64,000 bases of DNA from Paenibacillus durus. Its GTDB lineage: Bacteria; Bacillota; Bacilli; Paenibacillales; Paenibacillaceae. Numbering within the stretch: position 1 is the stretch's first letter; each line of letters begins with the position of its first letter. Positions 52,958 through 63,024 of the stretch are shown here, piece by piece. The notes below the pieces were generated by a model. The model saw only the letters and a list, made by a program, of their open reading frames with translations, searched no databases and was not told the origin of the DNA. The stretch covers positions 186,001-250,000 of the forward strand of contig NZ_CP009288.1 in assembly GCF_000756615.1 (NCBI RefSeq). Reading direction: 5' to 3'. The position numbers were made by a program, and so were the translations under genes.

Positions 52958-53498
52958 AGACGGGGGACCGACCGTTATTCAGAGAATCCAGGTGCGACCA
53001 TGAAGCGGATCATGCAGAAAGCCTGAAATTATGCATCTTTTGGCCGCGTGAGAAAACCCGTTGTATCACACACCTGCGGATATACAGTTTTTTCCTATGT
53101 TCAGTCTTGTATTCAGCTGATACGGCCTTAAATTCCTGCATAAATTCAGGATTTCTCTATGTATGAAAGATTTGGATTTGAAAAACCTGCACTTTTAGCC
53201 CATTTGCCAGACGCTGAACTTCAATTACAGCGCGTGGCCTCATCCCTTGATTTTGGAGCGTCAAGAAGTACGCACCATGCCCGCAGCAGTACATCTCAAC
53301 AGCGGGGCGTCCCGAACGGGAGTATCCCAAAAGGTAATGAAGTGACCTGGGAGGCTGCCTCAATTTTTTAGCTCTGGGAAAACAAAAAGATAGGATGAAG
53401 ACACCGCTATCACCCTAGACTTCTCAACAAATCATCCTCTACGCCTATATCCGGCGCATCTACTTTTACTGAAGAATTATACGGTTGACCCAAATGCC

Positions 53499-53548
53499 AA
53501 GCCGGCCGGTCAAGGATGAATCCCTTGACCGGCCGGCTTGCTTTTTTT
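53499..53548 (+). terminator. Strong hairpin 3' of spoVR
   Basis: AAGCCGGCCGGTCAAGG pairs perfectly with CCTTGACCGGCCGGCTT, followed on the plus strand by a run of seven T. On the minus strand, from which spoVR is read, no T-run follows, so it terminates mainly plus-strand transcripts and may protect the spoVR 3' end. Confidence 0.8.
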
Positions 53549-53617
53549 ACATAATGGTTGTGTCCTTGAGACTTAAAATCCACTTCTGGAGCACCCTCAT
53601 TTTGTCAACGGCTTCTC

Positions 53618-54862
53618 TTATCCAGCGAGCTGCTTGCCGTCGTACATATACGTCTTTTCCTGTCCGTCCACGATGGTCCGCAAATGCACGTTCCGGCCCC
53701 ACAGCCGGTGAACGAGCGGAAGGGTGCGTTCGACGTATTTCCGGTCGAGCTCCAGTCCTTCATACCGGTTGTCGAGCAGCAGCTCGCCCCGGCCGTGCAG
53801 GTCGTCGTCCTTGACGGTCAAGTAGGGGAAGCCGCCGTTGGTCCGCGAACGGATCAGATTATCCTTGATTTCGGCGACGTCCTTGGCCGTTACTTTGTAT
53901 ACCCGCTCCTCCTGCTTGAAGACGAACAGATCCATCTCTTCCGCCAGCTCTTTCGTCAGATAGTTGCGGATGAACGACACGTCCGATTCCGTCTCCCGGA
54001 TTTCAAACAGCGCTTTAAGTCCTTCCTTCTTCTCGATATGCCGCAGCATCATGAGGCCCAGATAGTACGGGTTGATCCGTCCCGGGGAAGGCTGGATGAC
54101 GCCTGCATTCATTTTGGCAAATTCGACAATTTCCGAATCGCTGAGGTCAAGCTCGCGGACGAGCTTCAGATGCCAGTAGCTGGCCCAGCCCTCGTTCATA
54201 ATCTTCGTCTCCATCTGCGGCCAGAAATAGAGCATTTCGGCACGGAGCATATACAGAATTTCCCTCTGCCATTCCTCAAGATACCGGCTATGGCCCGCGA
54301 TATAGCCGATAACATCCTTCACTCCGCCGTCCGCTTCCCGGAAGCCTTCGGCTCGGCCGAACCGCACGAACGGATCAACATGCTCCTGAATGGCGATGCC
54401 CGCGTCCAGAAAGGCTTCGACCTCGTCCGAGCCGTATTCATGGCTGAACCGCTCGATGCGGTCGGCGAATACGGCCATGCGTTCAACCATCTGCCGGTCG
54501 GTGCCCGCGAACATGGCGTTATTTTTGAAGAAATCGCTGTGCCCCAGTACATGCGCCACAATCAGCTTATTCTGAAGCAGTGTATTGCTGTCCAGCAGAA
54601 ACGCGTAGCAGGGATCGGAGTTAATCACCAGCTCGTAAATTTTGCTCAGTCCATGGTCGTATTCCGTCTTCATGCGCTGGTAGGCTTTACCGAAGCTCCA
54701 ATGCGCAAAACGGGTTGGCATGCCGTATGCGCCGATGGAGTACAGCACCTCGGCCGGGCATACCTGGTAGCGCATCGGAAAGAAATCGAGCCCATGCTCC
54801 AGCGCAAGCTCCGTCAGGCGCTCCGCCGCCTGTTCCAGCTGTTCCGCTTCTTGATCGATCAT
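53618..54862 (-). CDS. spoVR: SpoVR family protein
   Basis: A 414-residue SpoVR protein: YQVCPAEVLYSIGAYGMPTR, FGKAYQRMKTEYDHGLSKIY, ELVINSDPCYAFLLD, MNEGWASYWHLKLVRELDLS and the C-terminal LTVKDDDLHGRGELLLDNRY. Needed for normal spore cortex formation in Bacillus subtilis; in many bacteria it is encoded with prkA and yhbH, as here. AGGAGGAGG precedes the ATG at 54862. Confidence 0.94.
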   Translation of the reverse strand: MIDQEAEQLEQAAERLTELALEHGLDFFPMRYQVCPAEVLYSIGAYGMPTRFAHWSFGKAYQRMKTEYDHGLSKIYELVINSDPCYAFLLDSNTLLQNKLIVAHVLGHSDFFKNNAMFAGTDRQMVERMAVFADRIERFSHEYGSDEVEAFLDAGIAIQEHVDPFVRFGRAEGFREADGGVKDVIGYIAGHSRYLEEWQREILYMLRAEMLYFWPQMETKIMNEGWASYWHLKLVRELDLSDSEIVEFAKMNAGVIQPSPGRINPYYLGLMMLRHIEKKEGLKALFEIRETESDVSFIRNYLTKELAEEMDLFVFKQEERVYKVTAKDVAEIKDNLIRSRTNGGFPYLTVKDDDLHGRGELLLDNRYEGLELDRKYVERTLPLVHRLWGRNVHLRTIVDGQEKTYMYDGKQLAG

Positions 54863-54901
54863 AAGTGCCGCCTCCTCCTGACGTAAGAGATTGCCATGCC
54901 T

Positions 54902-56266
54902 TTAGCTTGCCGCCACCTCGTCGCCGAAGAACGCCTTCAGCGTCTTAAATACATCTTCCTTTTCCTTCAGAACCGCCTGTACAAAGGCGGGAGAATTCAA
55001 GCTCGCCAGCGACTCCCAGAGCCGCTTGCTGCCGTAGATATGCTGCCGGATTTCACCATAGCCCAGCATGTTGACCTTCTCCAGCAGGTCGCCCGCCAGC
55101 TTCACGGTTGCCGGATTATCGCTGTCGAGATTATCCCCGTCCGAGAAGTGGAAGGCGTAGGCGTTGAACTGGCCCGGTGGATAGTCCGCATCCAAAATCG
55201 TATGCGCAAGTTCATATACCGAGGAACATTTCGTTCCGCCGCTCTCTCCTTTGCGGAAGAAGGAATCCTCGTCCACTTCTTTCGCCTCCGTGCAGTGAGA
55301 CAGGAACCGGATCTGCACATTCTCGTACTTGGTCCGCAGGAAACGGACCATCCAGAAGAAAAAGCTGCGGGCCACGTACTTCTCGAAGCTGCCCATCGAT
55401 CCCGACGTATCCATCATGGCAAGCACGACGGCCGAGGACTGCGGCTTCCGGATATCCTCCCATGTCTTGAACCGCAGATCGTCGCCGATGATCGGGCCAA
55501 GGACCGGAACGGACGCGCCGGAATCCGGAATATACCCTGCGCTTTCCGCCGAGTGCAGCCCAAGGGTCAGTCCGAGCCGCGCCGCCGTTCCGGCGAGATC
55601 ATTCGTGCCCGGAGCTGGAACGGCTCCGGCAGCTCCGCCCATGGCATCCGCGTCATAGCCGCCATAATCGGCGGTGGATTCCGACCACGCCGCCGCGCCT
55701 GCCGCTCCCGGCAGTCCTCCGCTTAGCGCCTGACGCTTGATCGCCTCGAACAGCGTGCGCTTTTTGTCCACGTTCGAGATCATGCCCTGCTTGCGGACGT
55801 CCTCGAACCGGACGTCTTCAACAGTCAGATCGGGAGCGGCCTTAGGCTTCAGCTTCGGCAGCTTCAAATCCTCGAACACGAGCTCGGCGAGCTCGTCGAT
55901 CGTCAGCTCCGCCTCGTAATAGTCGGCGCCCGGCTGATCGCCCGCTTCGCGTCCCTTGCCAGGTCCCGCCGCCTCGCCGTCTCCCGCCTTGCCGATAATA
56001 TCACCGACTTGCGTGCCGCCCTGTCCCTGTCCAACCTGCGGCTTGTCCTGGGTATTGTAGCGGAACTTCGGCTCATCCAGGCTGCGGATCGGAACTTTGA
56101 TCACTTTATCGCCCTGGGGCATTATAATCGACTCTTCGCTGACAAGGTCGGCGAGATTTTCACGTATCGCTTCCTTTACTTTGCGCTTGTGACGCTCCTG
56201 GTCGATTTCTCCCTTGCGGTGCAGCGACCAGTCGTCGCGCGCGATCACGAACAATCGCTTGTCCAT
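54902..56266 (-). CDS. yhbH: YhbH family sporulation protein (DUF444)
   Basis: A 454-residue DUF444 protein. The N-terminal DWSLHRKGEIDQERHKRKVK, the central VVLAMMDTSGSMGSFEKYVA with a von Willebrand-type metal site (DxSxS), and SEGTEC-like SGGTKCSSVYELAHTILDA are family marks. Residues ~90-110 and ~190-230 are Gly/Ala-rich linkers. The start at 56266 follows AGGAGGTG. Works with PrkA and SpoVR. Confidence 0.93.
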   Translation of the reverse strand: MDKRLFVIARDDWSLHRKGEIDQERHKRKVKEAIRENLADLVSEESIIMPQGDKVIKVPIRSLDEPKFRYNTQDKPQVGQGQGGTQVGDIIGKAGDGEAAGPGKGREAGDQPGADYYEAELTIDELAELVFEDLKLPKLKPKAAPDLTVEDVRFEDVRKQGMISNVDKKRTLFEAIKRQALSGGLPGAAGAAAWSESTADYGGYDADAMGGAAGAVPAPGTNDLAGTAARLGLTLGLHSAESAGYIPDSGASVPVLGPIIGDDLRFKTWEDIRKPQSSAVVLAMMDTSGSMGSFEKYVARSFFFWMVRFLRTKYENVQIRFLSHCTEAKEVDEDSFFRKGESGGTKCSSVYELAHTILDADYPPGQFNAYAFHFSDGDNLDSDNPATVKLAGDLLEKVNMLGYGEIRQHIYGSKRLWESLASLNSPAFVQAVLKEKEDVFKTLKAFFGDEVAAS

Positions 56267-56490
56267 GCCGCCCACCTCCTGGAATAAATGGATTCTTCAC
56301 TGAAAATGCAGTTGATCCGGCGTGCAATCGTACAGAAGAGGAACAAGGAAAAGGGGCGTACGGCCTTCATGGCCGTCACCCACAGGTTGATGCGGGAGGG
56401 AGTTCCAGCAGGACTGCTCCTTCCCGCTCTTTAAAGAGAAACGCTGCTGTAACGGCGAACACGTCCGCTGCCAAGGCTTGTCTGTTCCCC

Positions 56491-56650
56491 GTTACCGCTT
56501 CAGCAAGCTAAATACGATACGGGCAATTGCCCCTGACTATCGATTCAGCAGACTTCAACGCTCTGAGGCGGACCCGCCTCGTAACCGGTTCTTCAATCTG
56601 AATACGATACCGGGCAAACCCGCCTCGTCACCGATTCAGCAGACTGCCGA
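56491..56650. repeat. Imperfect tandem repeats overlapping the prkA 3' end
   Basis: TACGATACGGGCAA (56513) and TACGATACCGGGCAA (56604), CGATTCAGCAGACT at 56540 and again at 56632, and CCCGCCTCGT twice. The second CGATTCAGCAGACT encodes the last residues of PrkA, so part of the gene end has been duplicated downstream of its stop. The remaining 56267-56490 shows no gene. Confidence 0.75.
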
Positions 56651-58529
56651 CGTATTTCATCAGCTCATTGGCGCAAGTGGCGCAGTAGCCGTGATGGTCG
56701 ATCAGGCGCCGGGAGACCTCGTTCATGCGCTTGAGCTGGCTCTCGTCCGGGTTGATCGTCGAGGTTGTAATTTTGATGACGTCTTTCAGATCGGCGAACA
56801 ATTTTTTCTCAATGGCATCTTTAAGCGGCTCATGCGAGGTGTACTCGAACTGCCGGCCGCGGCGTGCGAACGACGAGATTTTGATCAGAATTTCTTCGCG
56901 GAACGCCCGCTTCTGGTTCTCGGTCACGCCAATCTGCTCCTCAATGGAGCGCATCAGCTTCTCGTCCGGATCATGCTCTTCGGAGGTGATCGGGTCCTTT
57001 ATCTTGTGACCGCTGCAGTACGCCTCGACATTGTCCAGATAATTGTTGAGCATCGTATGGGCCGATTCCTCGAACGAGTAGACAAAAGCGCGCTGCACCT
57101 CGGTCTTCGCTTTATGATCGTACTCCTTGCGGGCCTGCGTAATCAGATTCATCAGCCGCTCGCGTTCTTCCTTGGAGATCGAAGGGTGCTGGTCGAGCCC
57201 CTCTTTGAGGGAGCGGAGCACATCCAGTGCGTTGATGCAGGACTTGCCGCCTTTGATCAGCGCGCTGGAAATGCGGTTGATGACATAACGGGGGTCGACC
57301 CCGGACATGCCCTCGTCGGGATGCTCCCGCCGCAGCTCGTCCACATCGCCCTTCTTCACGCCGTCGACTTCGACGCCGTCGTAGAGGTACATTTTTTTGA
57401 CAAGATCAATGCCGGGCTTTCTTGGTTCTTTGAGACGGGACATCACGGTGAAGACAGAGGCGGCAAAGAGTGCTCCGGGTGCCAGATGCACCTGATTGTT
57501 CAGGCCCGAGGCGTCAACAAGCTTGCGGTAAATCCGTTCTTCCTGGCTGGCTTTCAGATTATAGGGTATACGCATGACAATCATGCGGGAGTGGAGGGCT
57601 TCATTCTTCTTATTGGAGATAAATGCGCGGTATTCGGTTTCGTTCGTATGGGCTATGATCAGTTCGTCGGCGGAGATGAGCGCAAATCGTCCCGCTTTAA
57701 AATTGCCTTCCTGCGTCAATGAAAGCAAATTCCACAGAAACTTTTCATCGCATTTCAGAATTTCTTGAAATTCCATCAGGCCGCGGTTGGCCTTGTTAAG
57801 TTCGCCGTCAAAACGGTAGGCCCTGGGGTCGGATTCGGAACCGTAACGGGTAATGGTTGAAAAATCAATGCTGCCCGTCAGATCGGCAATATCCTGCGAT
57901 TTGGGGTCCGACGGAGCGAAGGTTCCGATTCCTGTCCGGTCGCTCTCCGAGAACAGAACCCTCATAACGGGCATGTCCTCAATCCGGCCTCCGTATTCAC
58001 TTTCGAGCCTCATCCGGCAGACCGGGCAGAGATCGCCTTCGATATGCACCCCGTACTCCTTGCGGAATTCCTCGCGCAGCTCGCGGGGGATAAGATGGAG
58101 AGGCTCCTCCTGCATCGGGCAGCCTTTAATGGCGTAGAGCGCGCCTTCGGGCGTGCGTGTAAAAGATTCGAGACCGTTCTTCAGCAGGGTGACAAGTGTT
58201 GATTTACCGCCGCTGACCGGACCCATGAGGAGCAAAAGACGCTTGCGGACATCAAGCCGCTGGGCCGAAGGACGGAAATATTCTTCCACGAGCAGCTGAA
58301 CGGCATCCTCAAGCCCGAACAGGGTTCCGCTGAAAAAAGCGTACTCCCGCCGGCCGTCCCCCAGCTCGGTTATACCTGCCGCCTCGATCATCCGGTAGAC
58401 CAGTTCGTGCGCTGTCCCGGCGATTCGCGGATTCTCTCTAACAAGCTGCAGGTAATCGAGAAAGGAGCCTTCCCAGAAGAGATCATTCTCCTTGTCCCGA
58501 TACGTTAGTAATTTTTCCAAGAACGTCAT
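56628..58529 (-). CDS. prkA: PrkA serine protein kinase/AAA+ protein
   Basis: A 633-residue PrkA: N-terminal AAA+ domain with Walker A GPVSGGKST (~152-160) and SEYGGRIEDMPV, and a C-terminal kinase-related region (PrkA C-terminal) with ISKEERERLMNLI. Encodes a protein linked to stationary-phase and sporulation control. GGGAGGCGG precedes the ATG at 58529. First gene of the prkA-yhbH-spoVR set; a 360-base gap with repeats follows before yhbH, so yhbH may also have its own promoter. Confidence 0.94.
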   Translation of the reverse strand: MTFLEKLLTYRDKENDLFWEGSFLDYLQLVRENPRIAGTAHELVYRMIEAAGITELGDGRREYAFFSGTLFGLEDAVQLLVEEYFRPSAQRLDVRKRLLLLMGPVSGGKSTLVTLLKNGLESFTRTPEGALYAIKGCPMQEEPLHLIPRELREEFRKEYGVHIEGDLCPVCRMRLESEYGGRIEDMPVMRVLFSESDRTGIGTFAPSDPKSQDIADLTGSIDFSTITRYGSESDPRAYRFDGELNKANRGLMEFQEILKCDEKFLWNLLSLTQEGNFKAGRFALISADELIIAHTNETEYRAFISNKKNEALHSRMIVMRIPYNLKASQEERIYRKLVDASGLNNQVHLAPGALFAASVFTVMSRLKEPRKPGIDLVKKMYLYDGVEVDGVKKGDVDELRREHPDEGMSGVDPRYVINRISSALIKGGKSCINALDVLRSLKEGLDQHPSISKEERERLMNLITQARKEYDHKAKTEVQRAFVYSFEESAHTMLNNYLDNVEAYCSGHKIKDPITSEEHDPDEKLMRSIEEQIGVTENQKRAFREEILIKISSFARRGRQFEYTSHEPLKDAIEKKLFADLKDVIKITTSTINPDESQLKRMNEVSRRLIDHHGYCATCANELMKYVGSLLNR

Positions 58530-59017
58530 GCTTACCGCCTCCCTCTTTTAATGTCATTCGTGAAAGGATCAAGGTGACAGATGCAGCGCAAGTGTATAAA
58601 GACAGCGCGTCCATTCCGACAGAGCAGTAGAGACATAGTTCTTGCTTATTTAGTTGTCTATAAAGTGTAGCATAAACTCTATCATCTAGCGACAACAAAA
58701 ATGTTATACGGGAAGTAGAAACAGGGAGTAAACAGGAATATTCACAAAAATTTTAAACAATTTTAAGGTTTCTTTGATATGTAAATTGACATTTTGATGA
58801 AAAATTTAGAAAAAGAGTCTTCATACGCCTGTGTTGTGTTATGTAAAATGACAAAGAGTGCGCCGCCCCTATGAGTTTCTTCATTTGTTCAATACGGAAT
58901 AACGAATACAATTAGCGCCATATTCATTTAAAAATATTAAGGTTGGCGAATGAGCTGTTCGAGGCAGTATAGGCGGACATAGATGAGGGGCTCTCGTCTG
59001 AACAGGAGGATGAAGCT
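58530..59017. other. Divergent intergenic region prkA/modD
   Basis: About 490 bases, AT-rich in the middle, holding promoters for both neighbours. AGGAGGATG lies before modD. I find no confident promoter match, riboswitch or gene. Confidence 0.5.
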
Positions 59018-59869
59018 ATGATTTACATTTCCGATGAAGCGATCGACCGGATGATCGGGGAAGATGTTCCGTACGTCGATCTGACGACCTGGGCGTTAGA
59101 TATCGGCGAGAAGCCGGGAACCATCGAGTACTTCTCGAGAGAAGCTGCGGTGCTGTGTGGAACCGAGGAGGTGCTGCGCATGTTCGCCAAACTGGGGGTA
59201 ACCCCGGTATTCAGCCTTCCGTCGGGAACGAAGGTTGAGCCCGGGCAGATATATCTGTCAGGTAAAGGCACGGCCCGTTCGCTGCATATGGCCTGGAAAG
59301 TAACGCAAAATTTGCTGGAATGCTGCTCCGGCATTGCAACCAAGACAAGACGGATTGTGGACAAAGTGAAGTCGGTCAATCCGAACGTTTCCGTGGTGAG
59401 TACGAGAAAAAGCTTTCCCGGAACCAAGGCGATGAGCGTCAAAGCGATTTTGTGCGGCGGCGCAGCACCCCATCGCCTGGGGCTGTCTGAGACGGTGCTG
59501 GTCTTCAAGGAGCATGCAAGCTTCTGCGGCGGACCGGATGCTTTCGTTGAGCGGATCAGTGAGCTGAAGTCCAAGGTCCCGGAGAAGAAGCTGGTCGTCG
59601 AGACGGATTCCATTGAATATGGTCTCCGTCTGTGCCGCGCCGGGGTGGACTGCCTGCAGTTCGACAAGCTGCCGCCGGATGTGCTGCTTGCGGGAAGTGC
59701 GGAGCTTCGGGCCGCGAATCCGAATGTGGTGCTGCTGGCGGCAGGAGGCATCGACGAGCATAATGCTGAAGCTTACGCGGCTTCCGGCGTGGATGTGCTG
59801 GTGACCACGAGCCTGTTCTTCGCGAAGCCGCTCGATATGAGCGTCCGGCTGCTGCCGGACGGGGAGTGA
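59018..59869 (+). CDS. modD: ModD protein (NadC-like, molybdenum-associated)
   Basis: A 283-residue protein of the nicotinate-nucleotide pyrophosphorylase (NadC) fold in the ModD branch: DLTTWALDIGEKPGTIEYFS, VVSTRKSFPGTKAMSVKAIL, LCGGAAPHRLGLSETVLVFK and DCLQFDKLPPDVL. The GGAAPHRLGLSE segment replaces the usual NadC HRxGL(Y/D)D and marks ModD. ModD occurs with molybdate transport genes; exact reaction unsettled. No modABC genes adjoin it here, which is unusual. Confidence 0.85.
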   Translation: MIYISDEAIDRMIGEDVPYVDLTTWALDIGEKPGTIEYFSREAAVLCGTEEVLRMFAKLGVTPVFSLPSGTKVEPGQIYLSGKGTARSLHMAWKVTQNLLECCSGIATKTRRIVDKVKSVNPNVSVVSTRKSFPGTKAMSVKAILCGGAAPHRLGLSETVLVFKEHASFCGGPDAFVERISELKSKVPEKKLVVETDSIEYGLRLCRAGVDCLQFDKLPPDVLLAGSAELRAANPNVVLLAAGGIDEHNAEAYAASGVDVLVTTSLFFAKPLDMSVRLLPDGE

Positions 59870-59954
59870 GCGGGCGACTGCATGCTGCCGCGAGTTCGCG
59901 GCAAGCGAGTGTATGTGTACAGGGAAAATAAAATAATGGACTGACCTCAAAAGG

Positions 59955-60009
59955 AAACAGCGGCGAACTAGGACTCAAAAAATGAAAGTCTTAGACTCCG
60001 CTGTTTTTT
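59955..60009 (+). terminator. Terminator after modD
   Basis: AAACAGCGG pairs with CCGCTGTTT, enclosing a second stem CTAGGACT/AGTCTTAG, followed by a T-run. Confidence 0.78.
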
Positions 60010-60216
60010 AGCTATAGTTTCCCCGTTAGCTTAACGTGCTTCTAGTGTACAAAATCCGGGAGCTAGGGTGTTTTTTTAAAAAAATGTAATCATTTTTATG
60101 TAAGTGTATATGTTTTGTTGAAAACAAACGAGTAATTGAAGTATATTTTTCAAGTAAACGTCTACACTTAACTGTATATGATTACATATTTTAAAATAGG
60201 TGGGGGGTGTCTTAAC

Positions 60217-60981
60217 TTGGGGGATCTAGATTTTGATTATATAAAAAAGGGTTTTTTGAATGTTATTCAACAGTTAGGCTTGCACGAAGAAGAATTTTTT
60301 AATCTGGTTCGTCGTTATCCCAATATCAATAAACTAGACGATCTTATAGCAGTTATTAAAACTGAATGCGAAAGTAAGAAAGAGGCGGCAATCTATCCGG
60401 ATATCATAGAGCTGTTTAGGGACTATAATGGGATTGTCAATACGAACATTCTTAAAGAAAAACAGATAAATTACTATCAGCTCAACAAGCTTGAAGCATT
60501 GGGTAAGATTGTTAAACTTAAACGTGGACTCTATGCTCTTAAAGATATCAATTACATGGTTGATGAGATTGTAGAAGCCGCTCTTTTTGTGCCTAAAGGT
60601 GTCCTATGCCTATACTCTGCCCTTGCCCATCATGAGCTAACTACTTATACTCCGAGTGAGTACCATTTTGCAGTATCCCGAAAAGAGAGAAAACCTGCTC
60701 TCCCAGACTATCCGCCGATCCGGTTATTTTCTTATGATGACGATACTTTTGACATGGGGATTGAAAAGATAGAGAAGGATGGTCATGTTATAAAAGTATA
60801 CGATATGGAGCGAACAATTTGTGACACTGTAAAATACAGGAACAAACTTGATGCCAATGTCGTTAAGGAAAGTTTAAATAACTTCTCTAACAGCAGGAAG
60901 AGGAATTATACCCAACTGCTTAAATATGCAGAGAAGTTGAGAGTAAAGTCTATCCTGAATAATTACCTTGAGGTGTTATAG
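60217..60981 (+). CDS. AbiEi-type antitoxin (type IV toxin-antitoxin)
   Basis: A ~254-residue protein with an N-terminal winged helix (NGIVNTNILKEKQINYYQLN, then KLEALGKIVKLKRGLYALKD) and a C-terminal domain (FVPKGVLCLYSALAHHELTT, then VYDMERTICDTVKYRNKLD) of the AbiEi family. These bind DNA and repress the abiE operon. TTG 60217 is preferred over ATG 60178 because GGTGGGGGGTG lies 8 bases upstream. The adjoining AbiEii gene is truncated, so the pair is probably dead or antitoxin-only. Confidence 0.82.
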   Translation: MGDLDFDYIKKGFLNVIQQLGLHEEEFFNLVRRYPNINKLDDLIAVIKTECESKKEAAIYPDIIELFRDYNGIVNTNILKEKQINYYQLNKLEALGKIVKLKRGLYALKDINYMVDEIVEAALFVPKGVLCLYSALAHHELTTYTPSEYHFAVSRKERKPALPDYPPIRLFSYDDDTFDMGIEKIEKDGHVIKVYDMERTICDTVKYRNKLDANVVKESLNNFSNSRKRNYTQLLKYAEKLRVKSILNNYLEVL

Positions 60982-61317
60982 ATGGTTTCAAATGTTGCTG
61001 CTTCAGTCATTGACAAACTAAAGAACGTTGCCAGAGCTAATAAAAAAGCGTTCAATGTCATCTCCATCCTTTATTACCAGGAGCGTTTCCTAAAACGATT
61101 ATCGCTGTCCAATTATAAGGATAATTTTATTCTTAAGGGTGGCTTATACTTATATTCCGTAACACAGTTCAAATCCAGGCCAACGAGAGATATGGATTTC
61201 TCAGGCCGTAGAATGAACAATGATGCCTCAGTATTGGTCAATATCGTTATTGCTATATGCCAGTTGCACCCTGGCGATGAGCTTAGAGCATTGTACATAA
61301 GAATTGACCTAAAATAA
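60982..61317 (+). pseudogene. AbiEii-type nucleotidyltransferase toxin, 3'-truncated
   Basis: The first ~100 residues (FILKGGLYLYSVTQFKSRPT, RDMDF) hold the GG...DxD nucleotidyltransferase motif of AbiEii. The frame stops at 61315-61317 after ELRALYIRIDLK, about one third of the normal ~300 residues. It starts right after the AbiEi stop. Confidence 0.78.
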
Positions 61318-61642
61318 AGCTTACTTATTATTTTCGTGTGGAACAAGCTGTCCAAATTCATAATTCATCACAATCGTAATAAATAAAACTTGCCCTTCCA
61401 GTACAAAATGTACGATAAACATCTGTTATCTTAGATGCTGATGCCGTTACAATTGTCGGTTAGGAATAGTAGTGCTGAACGTCAGGCTCATATTTGTCTC
61501 ACTTAGGAATATCACTGATTTTTTCAATAATCCCCATTCAATTCAGGCATACTGATTTTGCTGTTATGTCGTCTTTCCTCAGAACATGGCATGAGATTTC
61601 CTAGGGATTATCTTGAAAATATTATCATGTAAGTAGTGGAAA
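61318..61642. other. Stretch without recognised gene
   Basis: AT-rich sequence with stops in all frames, between the truncated AbiEii and a frameshifted minus-strand gene. I see nothing in it. Confidence 0.5.
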
Positions 61643-62049
61643 TCATAAATCACCCATCGAATTCTTGCGAATAGCAATGATCATCTTCAAGTCACTGTTA
61701 TCTCTATCTACATCTCCATAAAAAGAATATGCAGTGTTATCGAGCATTCTTCTTTCCCTGACTGGTAAGGTTATGTCTTTACTTACGGGAGTCCCGTCGA
61801 GAACATGCTTGTCAATAGTCGTTAAGGTCGCAATTTCACCATCATTCGCAGTCTCTTGAGCAATGAACCAATGAATGTGCTTATTAAATGGTATCGCAAG
61901 TAACCAAAGATCCGTCCAATATTCTTGATATCCGGCGCGGGGAAACAGGCGTATTTTTCCTTCTTCAGAACATTCTCGAACTCGTTTATGATATCTTCGT
62001 GCTGCAACGAACTGATATAAATTAAGCTGCCATGCATTAAGTTGGTCAC
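61643..62049 (-). pseudogene. Frameshifted gene, unknown family
   Basis: The minus strand reads MTNLMHGSLIYISSLQHEDI to ACFPAPDIK in one frame; the rest, QEYWTDLWLLAIPFNKHIHW and DITLPVRERRMLDNTAYSFY, is in another and ends TGA at 61643-61645. A shift near the CCCCGCGCCGG run (~61935-61945) joins them into ~134 residues. GGAGTGA lies before the ATG at 62049. Family not recognised. Confidence 0.6.
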
Positions 62050-62315
62050 TCCTTAAACATACAGACTATTTACTTAATATTACCACATCTATGTATCTTG
62101 CGGAGTGGGGTGAGTGGGTAGAGTAGTCGAGGATGGGGACATATATCCTTGGAAGGCCTTGTATTTATGTAGTTCAATGTAAGGTTGCTTTCGCTTGAGG
62201 ATAAGTAGGCCATAGACAAAATGCTGTGAGCTATGGTAACCGTAGCACGGTTAGCTACCCAGCGTGCTGCAAGTTGACGGTTTTGACTGAATAGATAAGC
62301 ATATCTTCGTTCGAA

Positions 62316-62935
62316 CTACGCTTTGGTAGCTTCGACGAGCGTACTTCGCAAATTTTTATTCCCTTTGCGTGTTTTTCCGGAGATTCGTTTTCCGACGCTT
62401 TCATTCTGACCCGGGCACAGCCCTGCCCAAGAGCATAACTGAGCGGCAGAGGGATATTGATTCATATCCAGACCGATTTCGGCCGCGATAGTCTCTGCCG
62501 TTCGTCTTGCTACGCCGGGAATAGTGTCAAGCAGTTCCAGGTCTTCCTCAAATGGGTGCATGCGCTTCTTAATCTCTTCATCTAGTCTACTTATTTCTTC
62601 ATCTAAATAATCAATGTGCCGGAGTTGGGCGCCCAGCAAAATCTTCTGATGAGGACCCATCAAGCCGTTCAGTGCACGCTTTAAATCCGCTTTCTTGCTT
62701 TTTAGCTTTCGTTTCGCCAGTTCGGACAAGATGCCCGAATCCGTTTCGCCGTCAAATCATTACTTTAATCATGGCGCGTCCCGACTTTCCAAGCATATTG
62801 CTGGCAACCGACGAGAGCTTGATATTAGCGCCTTCCAGCACTTTTTGAATGCGGCTGACTTCTCGAGCACGCTCTTCAATAAAGGCTTCTTTGCGGTACC
62901 TGACTAATGCCCTTGAGACTCCTTTCCCGGGGATC
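62316..62935 (-). pseudogene. IS110-family transposase remnant
   Basis: The C-terminal part (62729-62316) has TIPGVARRTAETIAAEIGLD and AAQLCSWAGLCPGQNESVGK, the Transposase_20 signature of IS110. Upstream, in another frame, VRYRKEAFIEERAREVSRIQ and VLEGANIKLSSVASNMLGKS continue the match with a frameshift near 62745. The catalytic N-terminal DEDD domain is missing. Confidence 0.85.
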
Positions 62936-63024
62936 TGATGGGCGAATATAAGCCGACATCGTCCAGAAGCATCAAAAGAATGTGACCGGAATCTAAGATT
63001 GATTATTTCCTTCTACTCCAAACC

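Larger units (their letters stand above)
52717..53617. other. 900-base stretch without recognised gene
   Basis: Holds the hairpin at 52786, a run of 12 G at 52946-52957 and the strong hairpin at 53499. Short overlapping frames at 53157-53371 on both strands lack ribosome sites and family resemblance. No gene is supported. Confidence 0.6.

Noticed and set aside
53157..53371. Overlapping small frames on both strands
   Set aside because: No ribosome site, no recognisable composition or motif; probably chance.
53684..57722. Long plus-strand frames opposite spoVR, yhbH and prkA
   Set aside because: They mirror strongly conserved minus-strand genes and have no ribosome sites or family resemblance.
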